A DNA stretch of 52,147 nt, taken from assembly GCA_020721065.1 (NCBI GenBank), contig DYNM01000017.1, forward strand, positions 1 through 52,147, written 5' to 3'. The notes under the pieces are model-generated. The model was not told the DNA's origin. It saw only the letters and a list, made by a program, of their open reading frames with translations, and ran no database searches. The position numbers and the translations under genes were made by a program. The stretch is from Thiocystis violascens. GTDB lineage: Bacteria > Pseudomonadota > Gammaproteobacteria > Chromatiales > Chromatiaceae. Each line of letters opens with the position of its first letter. Position 1 is the first letter of the stretch. Positions 33,975-43,091 of the stretch are shown in pieces.

Positions 33975-34811
33975 TTACTCTTTTCCGTTCTTTAATTTTT
34001 CAATATCAGTTGCAATGATGCGAAGTGCATCAGTGTGACCTGTTTCACTAGCAACTAGCGCATGAGAAAATAGTTGCACTAAAGTGTGGTTGTGGGCATA
34101 GTCAATCCATCCATCTGTAATGCTATCAAAAAATGAAAGAGCATTTTTAGTATGCGTCCACAAGCCCCGTTGTAGTGCATTGGCAGTAGCATTTCCGTAT
34201 CGCACCTCGCAAATATAGTTGTTTGATGCGTCATAAAACTTATAAACTGGATGTTTTCTGCCTGAGCCTGCGCTCTCTTTTTGAATCAATGCCGTGCTGC
34301 TTTTCGCTTTTATCCCGTCAAAAACAAGAATGTTACAGCGGTGATTTTTCTCATCATAGATTAGTGGCAAGACGTTCATCTCATCGAACTGAGCTAACGC
34401 TGGACTTTGGAATACTTCATCAATTATTTTAGGGTTTTCAATTTTTTCACCATAACCACTGAGTAACGGATAAATTTGAAAGTTTTTATCTGTTGATAGC
34501 TGTAAAGGCCCATCGCCATACGCCTTCAGACTTACTGGGAAATTTACCTTTGTAATATCATTGTGAATAGTAATATCTTCCTCTTTTGATTTGGCTCGAA
34601 ACAAATCTTTTCCCACATGAACGGATTGAAATTCATACATGTATTGGTTGATAAACTCGGCAATAGCAATTTCTGCAAGATCGCCATGTGTTTTGTTTCC
34701 GATTAAGCGCATCGTAAAGATATTACTTAAAGTAGTCACTATCAGTGAAGGGCGTTTTTTAATCAAGAGACGCAGGCGGTTTGTGAAATCTTTGTATGCA
34801 GCATCAGACAT
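33975..34811 (-). CDS. Putative type II restriction endonuclease
   Basis: A 278-residue protein that I cannot place in a named family. It is assigned by position, directly coupled to the adenine methylase, and by a possible PD-(D/E)xK core: an acidic helix GDLAEIAIAEF at 43-53, EED at 77-79 and VSLKAYG at 93-99, which could supply the aspartate and lysine of the nuclease site. A GGAAAGAAG ribosome site precedes the ATG. Codon use is AT-rich like the methylase. It is upstream of its methylase, so nuclease could be made first on entry into a new host unless regulated. Confidence 0.6.
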   Translation of the reverse strand: MSDAAYKDFTNRLRLLIKKRPSLIVTTLSNIFTMRLIGNKTHGDLAEIAIAEFINQYMYEFQSVHVGKDLFRAKSKEEDITIHNDITKVNFPVSLKAYGDGPLQLSTDKNFQIYPLLSGYGEKIENPKIIDEVFQSPALAQFDEMNVLPLIYDEKNHRCNILVFDGIKAKSSTALIQKESAGSGRKHPVYKFYDASNNYICEVRYGNATANALQRGLWTHTKNALSFFDSITDGWIDYAHNHTLVQLFSHALVASETGHTDALRIIATDIEKLKNGKE

Positions 34812-34907
34812 GGTTGTAACTTCTTTCCTATTTTAATTGCACATACTATAAATGTTTTTAGTAACCATTGCACTCATCATGCGTTGGTGTAAATTGAACG
34901 CATGATC

Positions 34908-34923
34908 TGTTGCCGGTGACACA
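34908..34923 (+). promoter_or_regulatory. NifA upstream activating sequence 1
   Basis: TGT, ten bases, ACA: the exact TGT-N10-ACA pattern bound by NifA, about 125 bases upstream of the -24 element before nifB. Confidence 0.65.
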
Positions 34924-34932
34924 TACACGCCC

Positions 34933-34948
34933 TGTATTGATTCACACA
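34933..34948 (+). promoter_or_regulatory. NifA upstream activating sequence 2
   Basis: A second TGT-N10-ACA, 25 bases after the first, so the two may be bound side by side. The rest of the 315 bases between the endonuclease and nifB shows no gene. Confidence 0.65.
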
Positions 34949-35046
34949 GAATTGAGCGTCCGCGCCTGTCGCAATCCTCACAATTCACCCGCGCTCGCCC
35001 CACAAAAAACGCATCTTAACAACAACTTATCGCTAAAATTGGCGTT

Positions 35047-35062
35047 AGGCACAGCATTTGCT
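35047..35062 (+). promoter_or_regulatory. Sigma-54 (-24/-12) promoter of the nifB operon
   Basis: AGGCACAGCATTTGCT has the invariant GG (35048-35049) and GC (35060-35061) with exactly ten bases between, and otherwise matches the TGGCAC-N5-TTGC consensus except for the first base. Transcription would begin near 35073, about 54 bases before the nifB start. Confidence 0.8.
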
Positions 35063-35126
35063 TATTCCAACCGCAAGCGTTGTCAATTGCGCAAAACAGT
35101 TGGTTTGGTAGCGGCGGAGGCGGGTG

Positions 35127-36626
35127 ATGGCAATAACAGTATTAAATCAAGGTGGAAAAACCGCGCTTACGGGCTGCGCGGCGAGCAGTTGCGGCAGCAG
35201 TGCCGACGCGCTGGCGCAATTACCAGCAGCGCTGCGGGCAAAAATTAATAATCATCCGTGCTTTTCTGAAGATGCGCATCATCATTATGCGCGAATGCAC
35301 GTTGCAGTTGCGCCTGCTTGTAATATTCAATGCCATTATTGCAATCGTAAATATGATTGTTCTAATGAATCGCGCCCCGGTGTTGTTTCCGAAGTATTAA
35401 CGCCAGATCAAGCGGTTAAAAAGACGTTGGCAGTGGCGGCTGCAATTCCACAAATGACTGTGTTAGGAATTGCCGGCCCCGGCGATCCACTCGCTAATCC
35501 TGCTCGCACGTTTGAAACATTCCGCCAACTTACTGCTAAAGCGCCAGATATTAAACTGTGCGTGTCTACGAATGGTTTGGCATTGCCAGAAGTGATTGAT
35601 GAGTTATGCCAACATAATATCGAACACGTCACGATTACCATCAACTGCGTTGATCCCGACATTGGTGCGCAGATTTATCCTTGGATTTTCTGGAATCATC
35701 GCCGTATTAAAGGACGCAAAGCCGCTGAGATTTTAATTGCGCAGCAGCAGAAAGGTCTGGAGTTATTGGTAGCGCAGGGCATTTTAGTAAAGGTGAATTC
35801 GGTATTAATTCCCGGCATTAACGATGAACACTTAAAAGAAGTTAGCCGCATTGTGAAAGCCAAGGGCGCATTTTTGCATAACGTGATGCCGTTAATTTCT
35901 GAGCCAGAACATGGCACCTTTTATGGTTTGACCGGGCAGCGCGGACCAACGTCAGCAGAATTGCAAACGCTGCAAGATGCTTGCGCCGGTGATATGCGGA
36001 TGATGCGCCACTGCCGCCAATGTCGCGCTGATGCAGTCGGAATGCTCGGTGAAGATCGCGGGCAAGAATTCACACTCGATAAAATTGAACAATTGGATGT
36101 TGATTACGCAGCGGCAATGGTGCAACGCGCTAAAGTTCATGCCGCAATTGAAGCAAAACGCGCAGCGCCTGCGCCAATCACGCCAACTGCGCCGCTCGTG
36201 ACATTAAATCCACAATTCCGCACATCCCGCCCGGTGTTAATGGCGGTGGCGAGTGGCGGTGGTGGTTTGGTGAATCAACATTTTGGTGAAGCCAATGAGT
36301 TTTTGATTTATGAAGCGTCTTCTCGCGGGGTGCGTTTAGTTGGAGCGCGAACTGCTGGACGTTATTGTCACGGTCCGGCGCAATGCGATGACAGCAGTGC
36401 GCAAAGATTTGCAAAAATTTTGCGGGTGCTTGCCGGTTGTGAGGTAGTTTTGTGTGCCAAAATCGGTTATGAACCTTGGCAACAATTAGAAGCGGCGGGG
36501 ATTATTCCGAATAGTGAACACGCGCTCGAATCAATTGAAACGGCTGTGGCGGCGGTTTACCAAGAGTTGAGCGCCAACGGTCGTTTTAGTGCGGCTGCAG
36601 TTGCCACGCAACGGCGTTCGGCGTAA
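35127..36626 (+). CDS. nifB: Nitrogenase cofactor biosynthesis protein NifB
   Basis: NifB is the radical-SAM enzyme that builds the NifB-co precursor of the nitrogenase FeMo cofactor. In the 499-residue protein the SAM [4Fe-4S] site is C65-x3-C69-x2-C72 (CNIQCHYC), followed by NRKYDCSNESRPGVVSE and GIAGPGDPLANPARTFET, all typical. The C-terminal part from about 365 is the NifX-like domain (VASGGGGLVNQHFGEANEF). The ATG with GGAGG six bases upstream is chosen over a GTG one codon earlier. It heads a five-gene operon behind a sigma-54 promoter with NifA sites. nifHDK is not in the window. Confidence 0.96.
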   Translation: MAITVLNQGGKTALTGCAASSCGSSADALAQLPAALRAKINNHPCFSEDAHHHYARMHVAVAPACNIQCHYCNRKYDCSNESRPGVVSEVLTPDQAVKKTLAVAAAIPQMTVLGIAGPGDPLANPARTFETFRQLTAKAPDIKLCVSTNGLALPEVIDELCQHNIEHVTITINCVDPDIGAQIYPWIFWNHRRIKGRKAAEILIAQQQKGLELLVAQGILVKVNSVLIPGINDEHLKEVSRIVKAKGAFLHNVMPLISEPEHGTFYGLTGQRGPTSAELQTLQDACAGDMRMMRHCRQCRADAVGMLGEDRGQEFTLDKIEQLDVDYAAAMVQRAKVHAAIEAKRAAPAPITPTAPLVTLNPQFRTSRPVLMAVASGGGGLVNQHFGEANEFLIYEASSRGVRLVGARTAGRYCHGPAQCDDSSAQRFAKILRVLAGCEVVLCAKIGYEPWQQLEAAGIIPNSEHALESIETAVAAVYQELSANGRFSAAAVATQRRSA

Positions 36627-36644
36627 GCGCAGGAATTGACGATC

Positions 36645-36944
36645 ATGGCTTTAACCATTATTGATGCGTGCGTGAATTGTTGGGCGTGTGAACCATTATG
36701 TCCGCAGCAGGCGATTCATGCCGCAAAACCGCATTTTTATATTGATGCGACGCAGTGCAGCGAATGCAGCGGGGATTTTGCTGATCCGCAATGCGCCAGC
36801 ATTTGTCCAGTTGAGGGCGCAATTGTGGATGCTGCTGGAATAGCGTTAAATCCGCCGGGTTCATTAACTGGAATTACTCCAGAGCGCATGGCAGCATTGC
36901 AACTAAAACGTCATGCGCCAACACCGCTGCATGTGATTGAATAA
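36645..36944 (+). CDS. fdxN: nif-associated 2[4Fe-4S] ferredoxin (FdxN type)
   Basis: A 99-residue ferredoxin. The first cluster motif is CVNCWACEPLCP; the second is CSECSGDFADPQCASICP with eight residues between its second and third cysteines, the pattern of nif-linked ferredoxins. It lies 18 bases after nifB, and FdxN-type ferredoxins are known to serve as electron donors for NifB. AGGA precedes the ATG at about ten bases; an earlier TTG three codons upstream is less likely. Confidence 0.9.
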   Translation: MALTIIDACVNCWACEPLCPQQAIHAAKPHFYIDATQCSECSGDFADPQCASICPVEGAIVDAAGIALNPPGSLTGITPERMAALQLKRHAPTPLHVIE

Positions 36945-36985
36945 CTGTTTTTACAACCCACTGATAAATTGAGGAACGTTTGATT

Positions 36986-37336
36986 ATGGCACTGGTGACT
37001 TTTTCTAATCCTGAACACAAGGATAAAACCGTGTATGCGGTTGCGGGCAGCCACACGGAAACGCTGCTGAAATTAGCCAAAGAGAATAAAATCGCAGTGA
37101 ATCACGATTGCCAAGATGGTGAGTGTGGACATTGTGTGGTGCGCGTGACGAGTGTTGATAAGAAAACGCAGCGCATGGGTTATCATTTGACCGAGAAAGA
37201 ACAAACAGTATTGCGGCAGTTGGGCAAATTAACTAAGGATGAGATTGATCAGTTATTGCTGGATGATTTGCCGAGTGAATGGCGGTTGGCGTGTCAGATG
37301 ATTGTCCGCGATGAAGATATTTTAGTGGAGTATTGA
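36986..37336 (+). CDS. nif-associated [2Fe-2S] ferredoxin
   Basis: This 116-residue protein is a plant-type [2Fe-2S] ferredoxin: CQDGECGHC supplies three cysteines of the loop and WRLACQ the fourth. Between them lies a helical insertion, MGYHLTEKEQTVLRQLGKLTKDEIDQL, that is also seen in some nif-cluster ferredoxins of this type. GAGGA precedes the ATG. Position between fdxN and nifQ implies a role in electron supply to nitrogenase assembly or nitrogenase itself, which is inference. Confidence 0.88.
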   Translation: MALVTFSNPEHKDKTVYAVAGSHTETLLKLAKENKIAVNHDCQDGECGHCVVRVTSVDKKTQRMGYHLTEKEQTVLRQLGKLTKDEIDQLLLDDLPSEWRLACQMIVRDEDILVEY

Positions 37337-37339
37337 GTG

Positions 37340-37924
37340 ATGCCAGCCCTCGCTCGTAATGACAGCCAAAATGCCAGCCATGTGTTTGAGCGTTTAATGG
37401 CGCGAGCGATGGGAAGAGACAATGATCATGCTTTTGCGAGCATGATTGCGACACGAGCGACTGGTGGCGGGGCGTTGCCGGCATGGTTGGGATTGGAGTT
37501 GACGGCGTTTCGCCAGTTGATGACCTATCATTTTCCGGGTGTGTCGCCAGATGTGTTGGCGGCGACGGATGGCGGCGCTCCGCTGACGGCGCAGCGGCAT
37601 GAGGAACGTCAGGAGTTGATCGCGCTGTTGTTGGCGCAGCGGGCGGGTCATTCACATTCGGAAGTGTGGGTGGCGCAGGTGATCGCGGCGGGCTGCATGG
37701 CGAACGATCATCTGTGGCACGATCTGGGGCTGTGGAATCGCGGCGAGTTGACGGCGTTGGTGCAGCGCAATTTTCCGGCGCTGGCGGCGCGGAATGTGGC
37801 CGATATGAAATGGAAACGCTTTTTTTACAAACAGTTATGCGAGGCAGCGGCGGTGACTGTCTGCCGCGCTCCTTCCTGCGAGGTTTGTGTTGACTATGCG
37901 CTTTGCTTTGGCGCTGAAATCTGA
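37340..37924 (+). CDS. nifQ: Molybdenum delivery protein NifQ
   Basis: NifQ delivers molybdenum for FeMo-cofactor assembly. The diagnostic C-terminal motif C-x4-C-x2-C-x5-C is intact (CRAPSCEVCVDYALC). MKWKRFFYKQLCE upstream of it and the CMANDHLWHDLGL segment are also typical. The 194-residue length fits. A start at the ATG three bases after an in-frame GTG is chosen. The end overlaps the draG start region, so the last nif genes are coupled. Confidence 0.93.
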   Translation: MPALARNDSQNASHVFERLMARAMGRDNDHAFASMIATRATGGGALPAWLGLELTAFRQLMTYHFPGVSPDVLAATDGGAPLTAQRHEERQELIALLLAQRAGHSHSEVWVAQVIAAGCMANDHLWHDLGLWNRGELTALVQRNFPALAARNVADMKWKRFFYKQLCEAAAVTVCRAPSCEVCVDYALCFGAEI

Positions 37925-38828
37925 CGCGCTTGCGCTTGATTTTCCTACCAATTCGTTGCCAAACCGCGCTGTTGCTGCCTATTTAGGGATGGCGATTGGC
38001 GATGCGCTGGGTGCGACGGTCGAGTTTTTAACTCCGCGTGAAATCGTGGCGCAGTACGGCGAGCATCGTGACATTGTCGGTGGCGGCTGGCTGCGGCTGC
38101 GTAAAGGGCGGGTGACTGATGACACGGAGATGAGTTTGGCGCTTGGGCGCAGCATTTTGAGCAGCGGCGGGGTGAATGCGGACGCGGCGGCGGAGGCATT
38201 TAGCGCGTGGATGCGCACCAAACCGGTGGATATTGGCAACACGGTGCGGCGCGGCATTCGTCATTATCGTCAGACCGGTGAGCCGGAGGTGCCGCTGCAT
38301 GAATACGACGCGGGTAACGGAGCTTGTATGCGCACCTTGCCGATTGCGCTGTACACGTTGGGCGCGGATGTGGCGACGATAGCGGCGGCGCATCGGGCGC
38401 AAGCCTATGTCACACATCACAATTTAGTTTCTGATGCGGGCACGTTGGCGGTGATTCAGATGGTGCAAGTCGGGCTGCGCGGCGGGACTTGGCAGGAGTT
38501 GCGCGATTTGACCAAGGCGCTGGTGGCGGCAGATGAGCGATATGCGTTTGACCGGCGGCGGATGGAAAATCCCAGCGGTTATATTGTCGATACTTTGCAC
38601 GCGGTGTTTCAGGCGTTATTTGCAACCGATAGTTTTGAAACTGCGTTAATTGATGTGGTCAATCGCGGCGGTGATGCCGATACGACTGGCGCGATTTTAG
38701 GAATGATTGCTGGCGCGTTTTATGGATTGGAAGCAATTCCAAAACGGTGGCTGGCGGCATTGGAAAAAGATACTGCGCTGGAGTGTCAAGAGCAGGCATT
38801 AGCGTTAATTGCTGCTGCGCCGTATTAA
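37896..38828 (+). CDS. draG: ADP-ribosyl-[dinitrogenase reductase] hydrolase
   Basis: DraG removes ADP-ribose from NifH and thereby reactivates nitrogenase after ammonium or darkness shut-off. The protein of about 310 residues has the metal-binding motifs: MAIGDALGATVEF near the N-terminus, TDDTEMSLALGRS around 75-87, and the C-terminal GGDADTTGAILGMIAGA. The exact start is uncertain: GTG, TTG and ATG codons lie within ten bases inside the end of nifQ. The matching transferase gene draT is not next to it, although draT and draG are often neighbours. Confidence 0.92.
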   Translation: MRFALALKSDALALDFPTNSLPNRAVAAYLGMAIGDALGATVEFLTPREIVAQYGEHRDIVGGGWLRLRKGRVTDDTEMSLALGRSILSSGGVNADAAAEAFSAWMRTKPVDIGNTVRRGIRHYRQTGEPEVPLHEYDAGNGACMRTLPIALYTLGADVATIAAAHRAQAYVTHHNLVSDAGTLAVIQMVQVGLRGGTWQELRDLTKALVAADERYAFDRRRMENPSGYIVDTLHAVFQALFATDSFETALIDVVNRGGDADTTGAILGMIAGAFYGLEAIPKRWLAALEKDTALECQEQALALIAAAPY

Positions 38829-38848
38829 ATAACCGCCCGATCTCAAAT

Positions 38849-38886
38849 CCCCCAGCCTTCCTTTTTCAAAGGGGGGCTTTTTTTTT
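38849..38886 (+). terminator. Terminator of the nifB-draG operon
   Basis: CCCCC and GGGGG surround a 17-base region, with a run of nine T after the stem. It lies about 20 bases after draG. Confidence 0.8.
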
Positions 38887-38923
38887 GCCTTTTTAGCCGA
38901 TAATGATGCAAATGAAATAATGA

Positions 38924-39622
<699 letters not shown>

Positions 39623-39638
39623 CCTGGGAGCGGCACCG

Positions 39639-42600
39639 ATGTTTCATTTCCATTCAGTTTTATTATTAACGCGCTGGCTTTTGGTGTTTTGTTTTATTGG
39701 TAGTTTGAGTTTTTCGGCGGGGGCTGCAACTATTACGGTTACTAATATAGATGACAGTGGTGTTGGTTCTTTGCGGGATAAAATCACCAATGCAAGTGCC
39801 GGAGATACGATTAGCTTTGATTCGGTGCTTGCAGGTCAAACGATTACCTTAGCGAGTCAAATTATAATTGATAAATCACTGACAATTGATGGTTCTGGTG
39901 CGCCGGGGTTAATCATTAGTGGTAATAATTTATGGCGCGTGTTTTACGTTAATTCTGGTATTGAAGTGACGCTTTCTGATTTGACAATTAAAAAGGGGAA
40001 GGCTGATTATGGGGCTGGTGTTTATAATGCTGGAGATTTAACTGTCACAAACTGCATGATACAAGATAACGCAAGCACTAGTTCAAGTCATGGTGGCGGT
40101 GGGATTAAAAACACGGGCACTTTAAGTGTTAAAAATAGCACATTTTCAAACAACACTGCGACAGGAATTGGTGGAGCGATATTTAATGATGGATCAACCA
40201 CAGCAGCAGTAGCGACATTAGAAAGTAGCACGTTTGACCAAAATACTGCCAGCACTAAAGGTGGTGGTATTTACAACCATAGTAATAGTAGTTTAACAAT
40301 TACCAATTCAACATTTTCTGCCAATCGTGCAAGTAATTATTACGGCGGTGGAATTTTTAATGCGGGAACTTCTGGTGCATTAAGCGTTGGAGTTTTATCT
40401 ATAATCCATAGCACCTTTTCGGAAAATTACGCTAAGGAACAAGGCGGGGGAATTTACAACGATGGCTATTTAGAAATAGCCAACACTATTGTTTCTGCTA
40501 ACTCCGTTGACTCAGGCGGATATGGACCAGAAATTTTTAATGGAACCTATAATGGCGGATATACATTTTCACCATCTGGCAACAACGTTTTTGGTTTTGC
40601 TGGTGGTATAGGAATCAGTATTAATACAAGTATATTTACTGGCGATTGTTATTGTATTAGTCCATCTAGCACACTATTGCTCAGTGACATCATTGGCGCA
40701 TTACAAAACAACGGCGGCTCTACTTTAACCCGCGCTCCGGTAATTAGCGGTTTGGCGCACAATGCCGGTGATAATGCGTTGGCTGCTGGATTAAGTTTCG
40801 ATCAACGTGGAGAACCTTTTTCTCGTATTGTTGATAGCACCGTTGATATTGGTGCGGTGGAAATTAATTCAGTGAGTTCGTTTGATTTAACTGTGAACAT
40901 AACTGGCAGCGGTACCGTCACCAGTGAATCCGGCGAAATTAATTGTAGTTCTAATTGTTATGCATCAATTAACTCAGGAACAACTGTCATTCTTACCGCT
41001 ACAGAAACCAGTGATTCGGTATTCGTCGGTTGGAGTGATAGCGTTTGTTCCGGTACAGGTTCTTGCACCGTGAGAATGGACGCAGTAAAAACTGTCACCG
41101 CGAATTTTGCAATCACACAAAAAACACTTTCTATTAGCAAAGTTGGCAATGGGCGCGTCTTCACTGATGATAATGCCATCAATTGTGGTGAGACTTGTTC
41201 TAATAATTTCAATTACGGTACCAATGTGACACTCAAAACAAGTGCCGACGCCGGTTATGTATTCAATGGTTGGAATGTTTGCACTGGCAGCGATAGTTGC
41301 ACCGTCACGATGGACGGAAATAAACACGTCACCGCAACATTTACTGCAATCACTTATCCAATTGCCATTACCATTGCTCCAACGGGCAGCGGTACTGTCA
41401 ACTGTACTAATAATCCAGTCGCCTACGGCGGCAATAGCATCTGCACCGCTGTAAATAACTCCGGTTATACATTTAATGGATTTAGCGACGATTGCGTGGG
41501 ATCGACTTGTGAATTCAAAAATGTCACCTCCAATAAAGCCGTGACTGCCAACTTCACGCTCAATACCTATTCAATTACCGCAACCGCCAATCCAACTGCG
41601 GGTGGAACCGTGAATTGTTCACCGAATCCAGTTGTGTATGGCGGCATGAGTGAATGCACTGTCACCACCAATACCGGTTATACGTTTAACGGATTTAGCG
41701 ACGATTGCAGCGGCACAACTTGCGAATTAACTAATGTCACCGCAAATAAAACCGTGACTGCCAATTTTATTGCTATTCCTATCGCGCTCACCGTCACCAG
41801 CGCAGGCACTGGCGTTGGCACCATTACCAGCGTTCCTGCTGGAATCAATTGCAGCACTAATTGCACTGCGAATTTTGCCAGCGGTTCCGAGATTATTTTG
41901 AATGCCACCGCTGCAACTGGTTCCACATTTACCGGCTGGAGCGGCGGCATTTGTTCTGGCACTAGCGCGTGTACATTGCACTTAAGCGCCGCGCAAACTG
42001 TTATTGCAACCTTTCGCCACAGCGCCGCAACTTTGGGACTAAATGACACGGGTATTAACACCTGCGGCAATGCCAACACTAATCGCTTGTCGTGTCCGGT
42101 TGCAGGTTTTCCGCGCCAAGATGCTGAATATGGCACCAATCAGTTTGATTTCACTAAATTGGATTTATCCGGTAATGAATTAGCTGCAACTGCGACAAAT
42201 CATGCTTGTGTGCGCGACAATGTCACTGGCTTAATTTGGGAAATCAAAACCAAAGATGGTGGCAGTCGTGATCATAAATCGCTGTATTCATGGACAGAGC
42301 GGCTGGCTTATGTCGAAAAGGTCAATGCTGCGCACTTGTGCGGGTTTAATGATTGGCGGGTGCCTGATATTAAAGAACTCACCGGCATTGTGAGTTATCA
42401 ACATGTGATTCCTAAACCGGCAATTGTAACCAGTTATTTTTCTGATTTAGATAAAATTGGTACCTTGGGATTTTGGTCAGAAGCAACCAGCTCTGATATA
42501 GCAAGCAGTGCCTGGTTTCTTTATTTTACCAATGGCGCAGCCAATTACGGCAAGCACAATAAAAAGTATCACTTGCGCCTCGTGCGCGGTGTACCAGCTA

Positions 42601-43004
42601 AGAATGTGTTGGTTGATAATGCTAACGGCACCATTTCCCAAACCAATACCGGTTTAATCTGGGCAAAATGCAGTGAAGGTCAAACTGGCGATACTTGCGC
42701 AGGCACTGCAACAATAATGACTTGGGAACAGGCACTTGTGACTGCCAGCAATTCTAATTTAGGCAATTATTCCGATTGGCGGCTGCCTAACATTAAAGAA
42801 TTGCAAACGTTAATTGAATACGAGCGCGACGGCGCTGCAAAACTCAATAGCAATTATTTTCCGAATACGCCCACGACTGCATTTTGGTCAAGTACGCCCT
42901 TTGCGTTATATGCCCGTAATGCGTGGTATTTATATCCGAATGGTTATCTTGGCTCGTTGGCGCGGACTAAAACCCTTCACGTTCGTCTCGTCCGCAATCA
43001 ATAA
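39639..43004 (+). CDS. Large secreted protein: beta-helix, five InlB-type B-repeats, two DUF1566 domains
   Basis: A 1121-residue exported protein. Residues 1-29 are a signal peptide. About 30-410 is a right-handed beta-helix with repeated GGGIYN and GAGVYNAG turns typical of parallel-beta-helix surface proteins. About 413-790 contains five divergent InlB B-repeats, each with a GxVTxNF-like end (TVTANF, HVTATF, AVTANF, TVTANF, TVIATF) and paired cysteines. The third and fourth are nearly identical (both GYTFNGFSDDC). Two DUF1566 (Lcl-type) domains follow at about 855-985 and 990-1120, each with NDWRVPDIKEL or SDWRLPNIKEL and an LRLVR end. It is probably a surface-exposed or released binding protein. 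No anchor is seen. Confidence 0.85.
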   Translation: MFHFHSVLLLTRWLLVFCFIGSLSFSAGAATITVTNIDDSGVGSLRDKITNASAGDTISFDSVLAGQTITLASQIIIDKSLTIDGSGAPGLIISGNNLWRVFYVNSGIEVTLSDLTIKKGKADYGAGVYNAGDLTVTNCMIQDNASTSSSHGGGGIKNTGTLSVKNSTFSNNTATGIGGAIFNDGSTTAAVATLESSTFDQNTASTKGGGIYNHSNSSLTITNSTFSANRASNYYGGGIFNAGTSGALSVGVLSIIHSTFSENYAKEQGGGIYNDGYLEIANTIVSANSVDSGGYGPEIFNGTYNGGYTFSPSGNNVFGFAGGIGISINTSIFTGDCYCISPSSTLLLSDIIGALQNNGGSTLTRAPVISGLAHNAGDNALAAGLSFDQRGEPFSRIVDSTVDIGAVEINSVSSFDLTVNITGSGTVTSESGEINCSSNCYASINSGTTVILTATETSDSVFVGWSDSVCSGTGSCTVRMDAVKTVTANFAITQKTLSISKVGNGRVFTDDNAINCGETCSNNFNYGTNVTLKTSADAGYVFNGWNVCTGSDSCTVTMDGNKHVTATFTAITYPIAITIAPTGSGTVNCTNNPVAYGGNSICTAVNNSGYTFNGFSDDCVGSTCEFKNVTSNKAVTANFTLNTYSITATANPTAGGTVNCSPNPVVYGGMSECTVTTNTGYTFNGFSDDCSGTTCELTNVTANKTVTANFIAIPIALTVTSAGTGVGTITSVPAGINCSTNCTANFASGSEIILNATAATGSTFTGWSGGICSGTSACTLHLSAAQTVIATFRHSAATLGLNDTGINTCGNANTNRLSCPVAGFPRQDAEYGTNQFDFTKLDLSGNELAATATNHACVRDNVTGLIWEIKTKDGGSRDHKSLYSWTERLAYVEKVNAAHLCGFNDWRVPDIKELTGIVSYQHVIPKPAIVTSYFSDLDKIGTLGFWSEATSSDIASSAWFLYFTNGAANYGKHNKKYHLRLVRGVPAKNVLVDNANGTISQTNTGLIWAKCSEGQTGDTCAGTATIMTWEQALVTASNSNLGNYSDWRLPNIKELQTLIEYERDGAAKLNSNYFPNTPTTAFWSSTPFALYARNAWYLYPNGYLGSLARTKTLHVRLVRNQ

Positions 43005-43091
43005 CACGCGCTATTCCCAGCGCCAGCGTCACATCGCTGTATCATGCAGCGATCCGCTGGTTGCCAGCTTCACTGCGATTTTTATCTCACC

